A DNA stretch of 64,000 nucleotides from CAVYXZ01 sp965223835 (GTDB lineage: Bacteria; Chloroflexota; Anaerolineae; Aggregatilineales; Phototrophicaceae): NCBI GenBank assembly GCA_965223835.1, contig CBDCXQ010000001.1, positions 5,952,001 to 6,016,000 of the forward strand, in the 5' to 3' direction. The notes beneath the pieces were generated by a model. The model saw nothing but the letters and a program-made list of their open reading frames with translations. It did not search any database and was not told the origin of the DNA. Below, piece by piece: positions 17,398-26,362 of the stretch. The translations under genes and the position numbers were made by a program. How positions within the stretch are numbered: the stretch's first letter is position 1; each line of letters opens with the position of its first letter.

Positions 17398-18885
17398 TTA
17401 CAGGCTAATAATCGCTTCAAGTCGGGCCATATCGACATGGCCTTCGAAAACATTGGCGAGTTGGTCAAAAGCTAAGTCAAGCGTTTTGCTCACGCCATCA
17501 TGTTGTTGCCAGCCTAGTGAGCGCAGCCAGGCCCACCGCAGGTTATCATTGCTGAACAGGCCATGCACATAACAACCCCAAACGCCCGCATCCGCGCTCA
17601 GACCACCATCATAAACCTCACTGTCGTTGGGCCGTTCGATTGCCAGCCAGTGCGCGGCGCTCGGTGTCTGGCCCATGTGGATTTCGTAGCCGGTAACGGT
17701 CTGACCATATAGATCGGCCATCCAACTTGCACTGCTGCTGATCTTGGCCTGTACTTGATAGGTTGACTTTTGGCTCAGGAAATTGGTCTCTACAGGCAGC
17801 AAACCTAGCCCGGCGATTTCGGTCTGATCGGATTCTATGTGTGCCGGATCGCAAACCCGTTTACCAAGCATCTGGTAGCCGCCGCAGATTCCCACAACTG
17901 CCTTACCCTCATGCGCCAGTTGGGTGATACAGCCTGCCAATCCGGTGTTATGGAGCCATCGCAGGTCAGCGATTGTGCTTTTTGTGCCGGGGATGATAAC
18001 TGCGTCAGGTGTGCCAAGTTCTTTTGTATTCGATACATAGCGAACATGCACACCAGCCTCTGTCGCCAGCGGATCGAAGTCGTCAAAATTGGCGATACGC
18101 GGCAGCGCCATAACCGCGATGTCGATCTGTGCTGGCGCTGTCGATTGGCGATTCTGCGCCTCAATTGCAACCGCATCTTCTTCCGGGATGCCATGATCGG
18201 CCATGTAGGGAATCACGCCCAGCACCGGCACACCGCCGCGTTCCTCAAGGATGGTAATCCCATCGTCAAACAGGGTCGGGTCGCCACGAAATTTGTTGAC
18301 CAGCAGCCCTTTCACCAGCGCCCGTTCATCGGGTTCCAGCAGCATGAGCGTGCCCAGAAGCTGGGCGAAGATGCCGCCCAGGTTGATGTCGCCCGCCAGC
18401 AGCACCGGCGATTGGGTGTATTGCGCCACCGCCATGTTCACGATGTCGCCGTGCTTGAGGTTGAGTTCCGCCGGGCTGCCCGCGCCTTCGATGATGACCA
18501 GGTCATATTCAGAGCGCAGCGAATCCAGGGCCGCCGTGACATGCTGCCATAGTGCCTGTTTGCGTTCATAATAGCTGCGTGCCGGGAGTGTTTCCCATAC
18601 CCGACCATCGACGATCACCTGTGAGCGCATGTCGGCTTCCGGCTTGAGCAGGACCGGGTTCATCTGCACCGTTGGAACAATCCCCGCTGCCAGTGCCTGC
18701 GTATATTGCGAGCGTCCGATCTCGCCACCATCGGCACAGACCGCCGCGTTATTGCTCATGTTCTGGGCCTTGAATGGTGCGACGCACACCCCACGCCGGG
18801 CGAAGACGCGACACAATGCCGTTACCAGCGTGCTTTTCCCGGCAGACGACATCGTGCCCTGAATCATGAGCGTTTTAGCGGTCAT
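17398..18885 (-). CDS. cobQ: Cobyric acid synthase CobQ
   Basis: About 495 residues, the normal length. It begins MTAKTLMIQGTMSSAGKSTL with the ATP-binding P-loop, then FKAQNMSNNAAV, the CobQ-specific motif. The C-terminal glutamine amidotransferase half has GICGGYQMLG with the nucleophile Cys, and the catalytic His in YVHGLF. It amidates adenosyl-cobyrinic acid diamide at four side chains, using glutamine and ATP. The start at 18885 overlaps the previous gene by 11 nt; the longer open frame to 19041 runs through that gene and is not coding. It is the last gene of the cobalamin block. Confidence 0.93.
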   Translation of the reverse strand: MTAKTLMIQGTMSSAGKSTLVTALCRVFARRGVCVAPFKAQNMSNNAAVCADGGEIGRSQYTQALAAGIVPTVQMNPVLLKPEADMRSQVIVDGRVWETLPARSYYERKQALWQHVTAALDSLRSEYDLVIIEGAGSPAELNLKHGDIVNMAVAQYTQSPVLLAGDINLGGIFAQLLGTLMLLEPDERALVKGLLVNKFRGDPTLFDDGITILEERGGVPVLGVIPYMADHGIPEEDAVAIEAQNRQSTAPAQIDIAVMALPRIANFDDFDPLATEAGVHVRYVSNTKELGTPDAVIIPGTKSTIADLRWLHNTGLAGCITQLAHEGKAVVGICGGYQMLGKRVCDPAHIESDQTEIAGLGLLPVETNFLSQKSTYQVQAKISSSASWMADLYGQTVTGYEIHMGQTPSAAHWLAIERPNDSEVYDGGLSADAGVWGCYVHGLFSNDNLRWAWLRSLGWQQHDGVSKTLDLAFDQLANVFEGHVDMARLEAIISL

Positions 18886-20017
18886 GCTGCACTTGCTCCA
18901 CTGCCGCCAGCAATTTGGCGTTATCCTCCGGCGTGCGCGTGGCGATGCGGACATATTCTGACAGGCCAAACGAGGCGCAGTCACGCACCATGATTTTGTG
19001 TTGCAGCAGTTTGGACCGGAACGCCGCGCCATTGCCGACATTGACGAGGAAATAATGCACGGATGACGGCAGCGGATTCAGGCCGAGTTCACATAGTCCC
19101 TTAATGAGTTCGGTCTTATGCTCGGAAAGTTGTACAACTTTGTGGCGTAGCCAATCTTCTTGACCAAGTGCTGCTATACCCGCCGCCTGTGCCAATCCGT
19201 TGACGTTCCAGGCTGGGCACATACGCCGTACTGCCTCAATTACATCAGGATTTCCAATGGCATAGCCAAGCCGGAGTCCTGCTAAGGCATAATCTTTAGT
19301 CATAGAGCGTAGCGAGATAATATTGCTGACTGTTTCATCTCCAATCATAACCCGCCGCACATCGCTTTTGAGACTTGTAATAAAATAATGGAGTTCACAT
19401 ATTAGCCCATGAGACTTTATAAACGGCAGATAGGCTTCATCACTGATGACTAATGTATCAGGACAATTTTGGGCAATCTTCATAAGGGAATGACTGGGGT
19501 ACGCCATTCCGCTCGGATTATTCGGATTTGAGAAAATCAAAACACGGGGTTTAGTCTGGTGTGTTATTCTGTCAAGTGCGTCAAATTTGATCTCAAAATC
19601 CTGATCGGGATACGTCGTGTATGCCTGAATGTTTGCTCCGGTCAAACTAGCTATACGCGCATATTCACTGAACGCAGGTTCAACCATCAGCACCTTATCG
19701 CCGGGGCGAATGAACGCCATTGCCACCAGCATGAGCAGTTCCGCCGTGCCATTGCCGACGACGATGTTTTCCATTGCGACACTGTGCCGTTCCGCTAATT
19801 TCCCGCGCAGGGCGATGCATTCGCGGTCGGGGTAGCGGTCCAGCGGGACGGCGGCGATGGCCTCGCGGACTCCCGGCGGCGGGCCATAGGGATTGCTGTT
19901 CACGCTGAAGTCAATCACCTCATCGGGCGAGAAGCCCAGTTGTGCCAGTTCATCGTAATCAAACGCGCCGTGATGGGCGGGCGGGGTGTTGGCGATTTCG
20001 GGTTTCGGTTCAATCAT
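18875..20017 (-). CDS. cobD: L-threonine-O-3-phosphate decarboxylase CobD (PLP enzyme)
   Basis: 380 residues, fold-type I aminotransferase family. It shows DFSVNSNPYGPP, NGTAELL, SNPNNPSG, and the PLP-binding Lys in SMTKDYALAGLRLGYAIG. The family also contains histidinol-phosphate aminotransferase; the DFSVNSNPYGPP start and the neighbours cbiB, cobO and cobQ make the cobalamin enzyme the right call. It makes (R)-1-amino-2-propanol phosphate for the nucleotide loop. It overlaps cbiB by 8 nt upstream and cobQ by 11 nt downstream. Confidence 0.88.
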   Translation of the reverse strand: MIEPKPEIANTPPAHHGAFDYDELAQLGFSPDEVIDFSVNSNPYGPPPGVREAIAAVPLDRYPDRECIALRGKLAERHSVAMENIVVGNGTAELLMLVAMAFIRPGDKVLMVEPAFSEYARIASLTGANIQAYTTYPDQDFEIKFDALDRITHQTKPRVLIFSNPNNPSGMAYPSHSLMKIAQNCPDTLVISDEAYLPFIKSHGLICELHYFITSLKSDVRRVMIGDETVSNIISLRSMTKDYALAGLRLGYAIGNPDVIEAVRRMCPAWNVNGLAQAAGIAALGQEDWLRHKVVQLSEHKTELIKGLCELGLNPLPSSVHYFLVNVGNGAAFRSKLLQHKIMVRDCASFGLSEYVRIATRTPEDNAKLLAAVEQVQHDR

Positions 20018-20900
20018 GGCGCATCCTCGCTACAAACAGCACGACAATGGTAAACAATCCGACAGCAGCCAGCAGCAACTGGCGCGATGTGCGAAGATCA
20101 GCGGCACTGGCCGGACGTGCGCCGCTGTTCAAACGATAATGCCCGACTTTTTCCAGTTCGACATCCAGCGCACCGGCCATCGCACTCATGGGATGTCCGG
20201 CGTTGGGGCTGGCGGTGAGCATGGCATCCCGTCGCCAGATATGCCACGCAGGAGGGCGCAGCGCCACAAACAACAGCGCCGTGAGCCGCGCCGGAATCAG
20301 GTTAAGCAGGTCGTCGGTTCGTGCCGGGATTTTGCCCAGCCACTCGCGCTCGGTGTCCCGGTAGCCGAGAATCGAATCGCCGGTTTGTGTATAGCGGTAA
20401 GTCAGGGCGGCAGGTAGGCCAGCGATTGTATACCAGAACAGCGGCGCGATGATGCCATCGGAAGTATTCTCGGCAACGGATTCTATCGCAGCGGCAGCGA
20501 CCTGCGACTCCGTTAGTTGGGATGTATCCCGGCTGACCAGATGCCAGCTTAAGAGGCGGCGGGATTCCGGTAAATCACCCCGGCGCAGCGCATTTTCGAC
20601 CTCACGGGCGGCATGGTCCAGACCACGTATTGAGAATGTCGTCTTGAGCAGCACGGCTTGCGCCATCCAATTCAGTGGCGCAGGCAGCAGCCAACAGATT
20701 TTTACGGCAGCAGTCGCCAGCAGCCACACAAATGCGCTACCGCTAATCGTGATGAAGCCGCCATAGATAAACTTGCCATGTTCCGGCGCACGGAGACGCA
20801 GGCGGGTAATCAGCGACCCCATCCACGCCACCGGATGCCAGCGGTTGGGTGGATCGCCCACCAGCAAATCCAAGAGCAGCGCCGCCAGCAGGACGCGCAT
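20010..20900 (-). CDS. cbiB: Adenosylcobinamide-phosphate synthase CbiB
   Basis: 296 residues, integral membrane protein. Family motifs include LLDLLVGDPPNRWHPVAWMG at the N-terminus, SVAENTSDGIIAPLFW, and PNAGHPMSAMAGAL near residue 245. It attaches aminopropanol or its phosphate to adenosylcobyric acid at the inner membrane. The ATG at 20900 overlaps the last base of the cobO stop (TAATG), so translation is coupled. Confidence 0.93.
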   Translation of the reverse strand: MRVLLAALLLDLLVGDPPNRWHPVAWMGSLITRLRLRAPEHGKFIYGGFITISGSAFVWLLATAAVKICWLLPAPLNWMAQAVLLKTTFSIRGLDHAAREVENALRRGDLPESRRLLSWHLVSRDTSQLTESQVAAAAIESVAENTSDGIIAPLFWYTIAGLPAALTYRYTQTGDSILGYRDTEREWLGKIPARTDDLLNLIPARLTALLFVALRPPAWHIWRRDAMLTASPNAGHPMSAMAGALDVELEKVGHYRLNSGARPASAADLRTSRQLLLAAVGLFTIVVLFVARMRHD

Positions 20901-21892
20901 TAGAACTCGATTCCGGCCCGCGCGGGGATACCAGCGTCATAAGCGTGCTTGATCTTGGTCATACTGGTGACGGTATCGGCATAGTCGATCAACGCTTGCG
21001 GCGCGGCGCGTCCGGTGATGATGAGATTGAGTTCTTCCGGCTTGTTTTCTTCCAGCCAGTTGAGGACTTCCATTGTATCCAGCCAGCCGAAATCCAGCAG
21101 GTAAGTGAACTCATCCAGCACCACCAAATCATAGTCACCACTGGTGATTTTGGCCTTGGCGATTTCCCAGCCGTGCCGCGCCTTCGCCTGCGATTCGTCC
21201 AGGTCTTTGCTGGTCCATGTCCAACCGTCGCCGGTTTTTTCGACATCAAGGCCGAGCTGCGCCAACGCCCGAACCTCGCCCCACTGCCCGCCCTCATGCT
21301 TGAGGAACTGCACCAGCGCCACCCGTTTTTTCCGGCCTAACATCCGCAGAATCACGCCCAGCGAAGCCGTTGTTTTGCCTTTGCCCTCGCCGGTATTGAC
21401 CAGCACCAACCCACGTTTGGTGCGGTTGCGGCGGATTTCACGGCGGCGTTCCTGATCGGCGTCGGTGTGTTGGATACCTGCCGTTGCCTCCACCAGCACC
21501 GCCTCGTCGGTCTCGTCGGGGAGATCAGCCGCGTTTTCCGTATGCTGGCAGTTCGCTAAAACCGGGTCGCCGGTCCGATAGAAAATAGCTTCTTCGACAG
21601 GCTGGTCGTTCTTGAAGTGTTCCTCGACAATGCGCCCCAGCAGCGCCGCATCGACATGGTGATACCAGATGCCTTCCGGGTAGACGGCAATGATCGGCCC
21701 GCCGGTACAGATACCCAGGCAAGGGATGGTCGAGCGTTTGACACGGCAGGGGTTGCGCAGCTTGCGCAGGTCACCCAGCAAATCGCCCATTTTGGTGAAC
21801 AACTGCTGGCCGCGTGCATCGGGGTCGCAGGAGGAACCCGTACAGACCAGCACATGGCGGGTGAAGGGTCGCATGGTTGGCGCATCGGTCAT
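20900..21892 (-). CDS. cobO: Ferredoxin-like domain fused to corrinoid adenosyltransferase CobO
   Basis: 330 residues in two parts. Residues 1-100 are a thioredoxin-like 2Fe-2S ferredoxin domain (VLVCTGSSC... then CLGICTGGP), with Cys spacing like CbiW. A linker of about 55 residues leads to CobO/BtuR, with P-loop NTGEGKGKTTASLG, RVALVQFLK, VVLDEFTY and IITGRAAP. CobO adenosylates Co(I) corrinoids; cobalt must first be reduced, so a fused redox domain could supply electrons or dock a reductase (inference). GGAG lies 7 nt before the ATG. CobN carries a similar N-terminal domain. Confidence 0.9.
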   Translation of the reverse strand: MTDAPTMRPFTRHVLVCTGSSCDPDARGQQLFTKMGDLLGDLRKLRNPCRVKRSTIPCLGICTGGPIIAVYPEGIWYHHVDAALLGRIVEEHFKNDQPVEEAIFYRTGDPVLANCQHTENAADLPDETDEAVLVEATAGIQHTDADQERRREIRRNRTKRGLVLVNTGEGKGKTTASLGVILRMLGRKKRVALVQFLKHEGGQWGEVRALAQLGLDVEKTGDGWTWTSKDLDESQAKARHGWEIAKAKITSGDYDLVVLDEFTYLLDFGWLDTMEVLNWLEENKPEELNLIITGRAAPQALIDYADTVTSMTKIKHAYDAGIPARAGIEF

Positions 21893-21905
21893 GATCTTAC
21901 TCCTC

Positions 21906-23114
21906 TCAACTGGCGCGTTCTAAGCGGCGGTAGAAGTGGAATTCATGATCGGGCAGCAAGTCCGAGTGAAAGATGGCGACCAGGTCTTGCAAGATCAGGT
22001 GTGGATGGGTCACACCCAGTTCAAAATAGTTGTTGCCACCAAACTCGTTCACATCCAGTGTGTTATTCCACACGTTGCCTGCCTGCGCCGCCGTAAAATC
22101 GCCGAAGCGCGAATCGGCTGCCAGCAGATCATCGAACGTGTTCATGCCAAAGGCATTGACGATCCACACATCGGCTTCGAATGCGCCGTCGAAGACCGTT
22201 TCAAAGCTGAGAGCCAGGTTCTCTTCGCCTGCTTGCTCACCAAGCGCGATCCTGCCGCCCGCGTCATGAATCAACGCGCCTGCATAAGTTTCCATCCCCG
22301 GTATTGCCCAGGAATCCGTAAACGGGGAAAAGCGATTCCACAGCACCTGTGGACGATCATCGTCGGGAATACTGGCAGTCAGTTGTCGGGCTTCCTCATA
22401 AGCACTGACAATATCCTTATAAATCGTTTCGGCATCCGCTTCGGCATTGTAGAACAGTGCCGTGTACTTCAACCACTCTGCACGGCCCAGCGGAGTCGGT
22501 TCGCGCCATTCGGCAATAATCGCCGTGAAGATACCTGCATCCAGCAGCACCGGATGCGCGTCGGAGGCCGGATCGTAGCCATAGGTCAACACCAGATCGG
22601 GTCCTAGATCCAACACAAGCTCGACGTTGATCTCTGCGCCGAAGCCCACTGCCGCCATCTCGCCCGCGTCAATCATCTGGCGCACTTCCGCCGTGTTGAC
22701 ATACTCAAAGCTGTCCAGACCGATTAGATGATCCAGCAGGCCAAGTTCGTCCAGATGTGGCAGCTCGGTAGTCGAGAGCGTGATCACATTACCCGTTGGC
22801 ACGTCGATAAACTGTGTTCCTTCCGGGAAATCGGCGGCATCGGGCGCGGGTGTGCCACACTGCACCAGCACATAATCGAACAGCGGCGCACTGTCGAACG
22901 CATCCAGCACGGTCACGACTTTGTAGTTGTTGAAGTATTCGACTGTGAATTTCTCAGCATCCTGAAGCGTGGCTTTAGCCGGGAAGTAATCCACAGCGGG
23001 GTCGTAATTCTCGACGCACGTGTCGGTCAGGTTGGCCGTCGGCTGGGCACTGAGTGGCGCGATCAGCACGATCAAAATAGATAACGAGATAAATATGAGA
23101 AGCATTTTCTTCAT
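21906..23114 (-). CDS. ABC substrate-binding protein, PF01497-like (paralog 4), cobalamin locus
   Basis: 402 residues with signal peptide ending ...APLSA-QP. It has the same N-terminal signature as the three proteins in the zinc locus: CVENYDPAVDYFPAK, NNYKVVTV, YVLVQCGTPAP, and TPLGRAEWLKYTALFYN. It overlaps the ATPase gene by four bases (ATGA). It lies inside a cobalamin-riboswitch operon with its own permease and another binding protein (24986). It probably binds a corrinoid or related cobalt complex. That the same family serves both loci is notable. Confidence 0.8.
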   Translation of the reverse strand: MKKMLLIFISLSILIVLIAPLSAQPTANLTDTCVENYDPAVDYFPAKATLQDAEKFTVEYFNNYKVVTVLDAFDSAPLFDYVLVQCGTPAPDAADFPEGTQFIDVPTGNVITLSTTELPHLDELGLLDHLIGLDSFEYVNTAEVRQMIDAGEMAAVGFGAEINVELVLDLGPDLVLTYGYDPASDAHPVLLDAGIFTAIIAEWREPTPLGRAEWLKYTALFYNAEADAETIYKDIVSAYEEARQLTASIPDDDRPQVLWNRFSPFTDSWAIPGMETYAGALIHDAGGRIALGEQAGEENLALSFETVFDGAFEADVWIVNAFGMNTFDDLLAADSRFGDFTAAQAGNVWNNTLDVNEFGGNNYFELGVTHPHLILQDLVAIFHSDLLPDHEFHFYRRLERAS

Positions 23115-23899
23115 GGCAATAACCCCTCTCGAATATTGGCAGGAAAGTAGGTGATTTGCAGCTTGCCGGTACGCGGATGCAGCGCGACTTCGGCGGTAAC
23201 GCCGTACACCGTCTGAATCAAGTCTGAGGTCAACACAGCCAGCGGTGCGCCCGCCGCGACGACCTGCCCAGCCTGTAACACATAGAGACGGTCACAGTAA
23301 AACGCCGCCAGGTTGAGATCATGCAGCGCCGTCAGCGTCGTGATCCCCAGCCGCGTGACCAGTTCGAGGATTTCAAGCTGGTAGCGGATGTCGAGATGGT
23401 TGGTCGGTTCGTCCAGCACCAGCAATTTCGCCTGCTGCGCCAGCGCCCGGGCGATTAACACACGCTGTTTTTCGCCGCCCGACAGGGTGCCAAAGTCGCG
23501 CTCGGCAAAGTCTGTCATTTGCACCTGTTGCAGCGCCAGATCAATGATCGCGGCATCATCAGCGCTATCGGATTCCAGCGCGGCTTTGTGCGGCGTGCGG
23601 CCCATCGCCACCATCTCGCGCACGGTGAACTCAAACTGCGTCGGCGCTTCCTGCAAGACGACGGCCATTTTCTGCGCGGCTGCCCGCACCGGCATCGTCA
23701 GCAAATTCTCATCGTTCAGCGAAATAGCCCCGGCGTGCGGCTTGAGCGCCCGGTAGATGCAGCGCAGCAGCGTCGATTTACCGCTGCCGTTAGGACCAAT
23801 TAGCCCAATGAACTCGCCGGGCTGCACATCCAGGCAGATGTCGTCAATGATTTGCCGGGTTTCGGCCTGCCAGCCAACCTGTTGGACCTGAAGTTTCAC
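23111..23899 (-). CDS. btuD: Cobalamin-type ABC transporter ATPase (BtuD-like)
   Basis: About 262 residues from a GTG at 23899, behind GGAGG and overlapping the permease stop (GTGA). Walker A GPNGSGKST, signature LSGGEKQRVLIARAL, Walker B LLVLDEP with NHLDIRYQLEIL, and switch ALHDLNLAAF are all present. The longer frame to 23950 would run into the permease gene. Cobalamin specificity is inferred from the riboswitch and neighbours. Confidence 0.88.
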   Translation of the reverse strand: MKLQVQQVGWQAETRQIIDDICLDVQPGEFIGLIGPNGSGKSTLLRCIYRALKPHAGAISLNDENLLTMPVRAAAQKMAVVLQEAPTQFEFTVREMVAMGRTPHKAALESDSADDAAIIDLALQQVQMTDFAERDFGTLSGGEKQRVLIARALAQQAKLLVLDEPTNHLDIRYQLEILELVTRLGITTLTALHDLNLAAFYCDRLYVLQAGQVVAAGAPLAVLTSDLIQTVYGVTAEVALHPRTGKLQITYFPANIREGLLP

Positions 23900-24993
23900 A
23901 GCGCCTCCTTTTTGCGACGCATCAGCCACAGGAAGAAGGGTGCGCCACACAACGAGGTGATGATGCCTACCGGGATTTCTTCGGGCGCAAACACCGTGCG
24001 GGCGATGGCGTCAATCCAGATGAGATAGACCGCGCCAGTCAACAGGCTCACCGGCAGTACGCGGCGATGATCCGACCCAATCAGCAAGCGGACGATGTGT
24101 GGCATCATCAGGCCGACGAAGCCAATCGTCCCACTCACGGCGATGACGACTCCCGTCAACAGCGAAGTCGCCACCAGCAAGCGCCGTCGGAAACGATTGA
24201 CATCCACGCCCAGCGTCACGGCGGTTTCATCACCGATGATGAGGGCGTTGAGTGCCCGCGATTGCGCCAGCAAATAGACGATGCCGATAACCAGGGTAAG
24301 GGTGGGCAGCAGCAGGTCTTCCCACTGCGTACCGGAAAAGCCGCCCAGCATCCAAAACATCACGCGCCGGGCCGCACCGCTGCTGTCGTCGCTGAGCGTG
24401 ATGAAGCTGGTCGCCGCCGAGAACATGAACGAGACCGCTACGCCCGCGAGGATCATGCGTGCGGGCAGCAGTTTGCCATGCTGCACCGCCAGTGCCAGCA
24501 CCAGCGCAAAAGCGATCATCGCCCCGGCAAACGCGCCAATGGACAGCGCATAGATGCCGAAGGAGGCCAGTGCCCCCAGCAGCAGCACCGAGACCGCCCC
24601 CAACGCCGCGCCGGACGACACGCCCAGCAGAAACGGGTCCGCCAGTAGGTTGCGGGTAATGGCCTGCATCACCACGCCGATCACCGCCAGACTGCCGCCC
24701 ACGATCCCCGCCAGCAGCACACGCGGAAAACGAATCAGCCAGACGATGTTGACCTGGGCGTTCGACCAGTCGCCGGTTGTGCCGGTGATCTGCGCGATGG
24801 CGATCTCCCAGACCGTCAACGGTTCGATCTCCACCGGGCCGATGATGACCGCCACCGTGATCGACAACGCGATCAACGGCAGCAGGAGCGTCACCAGCAG
24901 GCGAAAACGGGTTTCGTAACGGGGCGCTGTGCCCTGTTCAGCCGGGGCGGCCCCCAGCACCGAAGACCGCCCACCAACGAATACATTACGCAT
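23896..24993 (-). CDS. btuC: Cobalamin-type ABC transporter permease (BtuC/FecCD)
   Basis: 365 residues, about ten membrane segments. FecCD marks: IRFPRVLLAGIVGGSLAVIG, NLLADPFLLGVSSGAALG, GTIGFVGLMMPHIVRLL. It overlaps the upstream binding protein by 8 nt and the ATPase by 4 nt. With btuF and btuD it completes a vitamin B12 importer under riboswitch control. Confidence 0.9.
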   Translation of the reverse strand: MRNVFVGGRSSVLGAAPAEQGTAPRYETRFRLLVTLLLPLIALSITVAVIIGPVEIEPLTVWEIAIAQITGTTGDWSNAQVNIVWLIRFPRVLLAGIVGGSLAVIGVVMQAITRNLLADPFLLGVSSGAALGAVSVLLLGALASFGIYALSIGAFAGAMIAFALVLALAVQHGKLLPARMILAGVAVSFMFSAATSFITLSDDSSGAARRVMFWMLGGFSGTQWEDLLLPTLTLVIGIVYLLAQSRALNALIIGDETAVTLGVDVNRFRRRLLVATSLLTGVVIAVSGTIGFVGLMMPHIVRLLIGSDHRRVLPVSLLTGAVYLIWIDAIARTVFAPEEIPVGIITSLCGAPFFLWLMRRKKEAL

Positions 24994-25984
24994 CGGGAGT
25001 CGCGGTGGCTTCGACTTCTTCTGCCGGGAATAGATCAGGATACAGGTATTCGGCGATGATACGCACCGCCGCGACGTTGCGAATATTGGGTGTCGTATAG
25101 CTGAAATCCAGCGTCACCCAGTTTTCGTTCTGGACAGCGGTCATATCGGCATAGGCGGGGTTGGTGGTCAGCGTCTCGATCTTGGAGTCGGCAGTGTCCC
25201 AATCGGCATGAACCAGCACAATCACATCAGCATCACGGGCGACGACTTCTTCCCAACTGACTGTGGCCCAGGAGCCTTCAGCATCGGCAAAGACGTTCTC
25301 CACGCCCAGAATATTCATAATCATGCCGGGCGCACCGCAGCAGGCTCCAGCGTACACATCATCGCCGCCGCTGTCGAACCAGAAGACGCTCACGGGTTCC
25401 TCGACGGTTTCCAGTGCTGTCGTGATTTCGTCCAGTTCGGCCTGCATTTCTTCAATCAGAGCGTCAGCGCGATCTTCAACCCCGAAGATGGCGGCAATAT
25501 CGCGCACCTCGCTGTACACATCGTCAATCGTGGCAACTTCGGGGCGCAGTGAACGATCCGCGCAGGCTACCGGGGACACATACGAGCCGATTCCCAGTTC
25601 CAGCAGCGATTCACGCGGGCCAGCGGCTTCGTCGCCAAAGGCACTGCTGTACGCACCGTAGACAAAATCCGGGTCTGCGCCAAACAGCACTTCCTGCGAA
25701 GGGTATTCATCGGCCAGCAACGGCACACTGTTATAGGCTTCCTCAAATTCCGGCAGGATGGTGTCGTCCAGATAGGCGGTGCCGACCATGACATCTTCCA
25801 GCCCCAGCGCCAGCATGACCTCTGTGGCGGCCTGGTTCATGGTGACAGCGCGTTCCGGCGCGGCTTCATAGGTAATTTCCATGCCGCAGTTGTCGATGAC
25901 TACCGGGAAAGCGTCATCCTGGGCCAGGGCAGGTGTGAGAATGAATAAGAACAGGCAGAGGGTGAATAAAATGCGGTATTTCAT
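24986..25984 (-). CDS. btuF: Cobalamin-type ABC substrate-binding protein (BtuF-like)
   Basis: 332 residues with signal peptide (MKYRILFTLCLFLFILTPALA-QD). The PF01497 body begins FPVVIDNCGMEITYEAAPERAVTMNQAATEVMLALGL, a common start for B12/iron-complex binding proteins. It is distinct from the paralog family at 21906. It is the first gene after the riboswitch at 26035-26335. Iron-siderophore binding would be the alternative without the riboswitch. Confidence 0.85.
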   Translation of the reverse strand: MKYRILFTLCLFLFILTPALAQDDAFPVVIDNCGMEITYEAAPERAVTMNQAATEVMLALGLEDVMVGTAYLDDTILPEFEEAYNSVPLLADEYPSQEVLFGADPDFVYGAYSSAFGDEAAGPRESLLELGIGSYVSPVACADRSLRPEVATIDDVYSEVRDIAAIFGVEDRADALIEEMQAELDEITTALETVEEPVSVFWFDSGGDDVYAGACCGAPGMIMNILGVENVFADAEGSWATVSWEEVVARDADVIVLVHADWDTADSKIETLTTNPAYADMTAVQNENWVTLDFSYTTPNIRNVAAVRIIAEYLYPDLFPAEEVEATATPDA

Positions 25985-26034
25985 GAGTCTCTCCTACTTG
26001 ATCAGATAAGAATCAGGCAGGGAGTCGAGGGAAC

Positions 26035-26335
26035 AAAAAAAGCCCACCAACGGCGGGACTTTGGATGACATCGTCATTTCTGTTCCACGCTCGCTTCCCT
26101 TTTGCGCGAAGGATCGCACGAGCTAAGAATGAAGGCAGGTTATCGGGCTTCGTACAGTCGTCAGTAGCCAATTTACAGTTGTCAGATGATAGTTTTTTCT
26201 GATAACTGATGGCTGATCACTGATAACTCAACGTTACCGTTGCGCGACAGCGCCGGACTCTCACCGGGCTTCCCCATTTGTGTGCCGAACATCCGGGTTC
26301 GGGCACACCTTCAACTTAGAGTATTCAATTGTGAG
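26035..26335 (-). ncRNA. Cobalamin riboswitch 1 with terminator
   Basis: On the minus strand the core reads GGGGAAGCCCGGTGAGAGTC, then CCGGCGCTGTCGCGCAACGG, and later AAGCCCGATAACCTGCC, the conserved elements of cobalamin riboswitches. Between the B12-box half and the AAGCCCGATAACCTGCC element lies an unusually long, repeat-built stem (about 26147-26235). The platform ends in a terminator hairpin CCCGCC-GTT-GGTGGG followed by a T-run (plus-strand A-run 26035-26041), 50 nt before btuF. Bound cobalamin should stop transcription of btuF-btuC-btuD and downstream genes. Confidence 0.9.
26147..26235. repeat. Repeat-expanded peripheral stem within riboswitch 1
   Basis: The segment is made of degenerate copies of CAGTTATCAG/CTGATAACTG-type units (CTGATAACTGATGGCTGATC, ACTGATAAC, CAGTTGTCAG, GTCAGTAGCCA). 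Inverted copies pair with each other, so it folds into a long stem in the riboswitch's variable region. Confidence 0.55.
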
Positions 26336-26362
26336 GAAGTCTATCCTGCGATTCTCCCAGTG

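Noticed and set aside
17839..18552. Long plus-strand frame inside cobQ
   Set aside because: It lies fully antisense to cobQ and reads as a His/Arg-rich mirror of coding sequence.
18886..19041. N-terminal extension of cobQ
   Set aside because: It runs antisense-free but out of frame through the PLP enzyme gene, and the family start MTAKTLMIQGTMSSAGKS is at 18885.
26147..26235. CRISPR-like repeats
   Set aside because: Units are short, unequal and in both orientations with no spacers; they fold inside the riboswitch.
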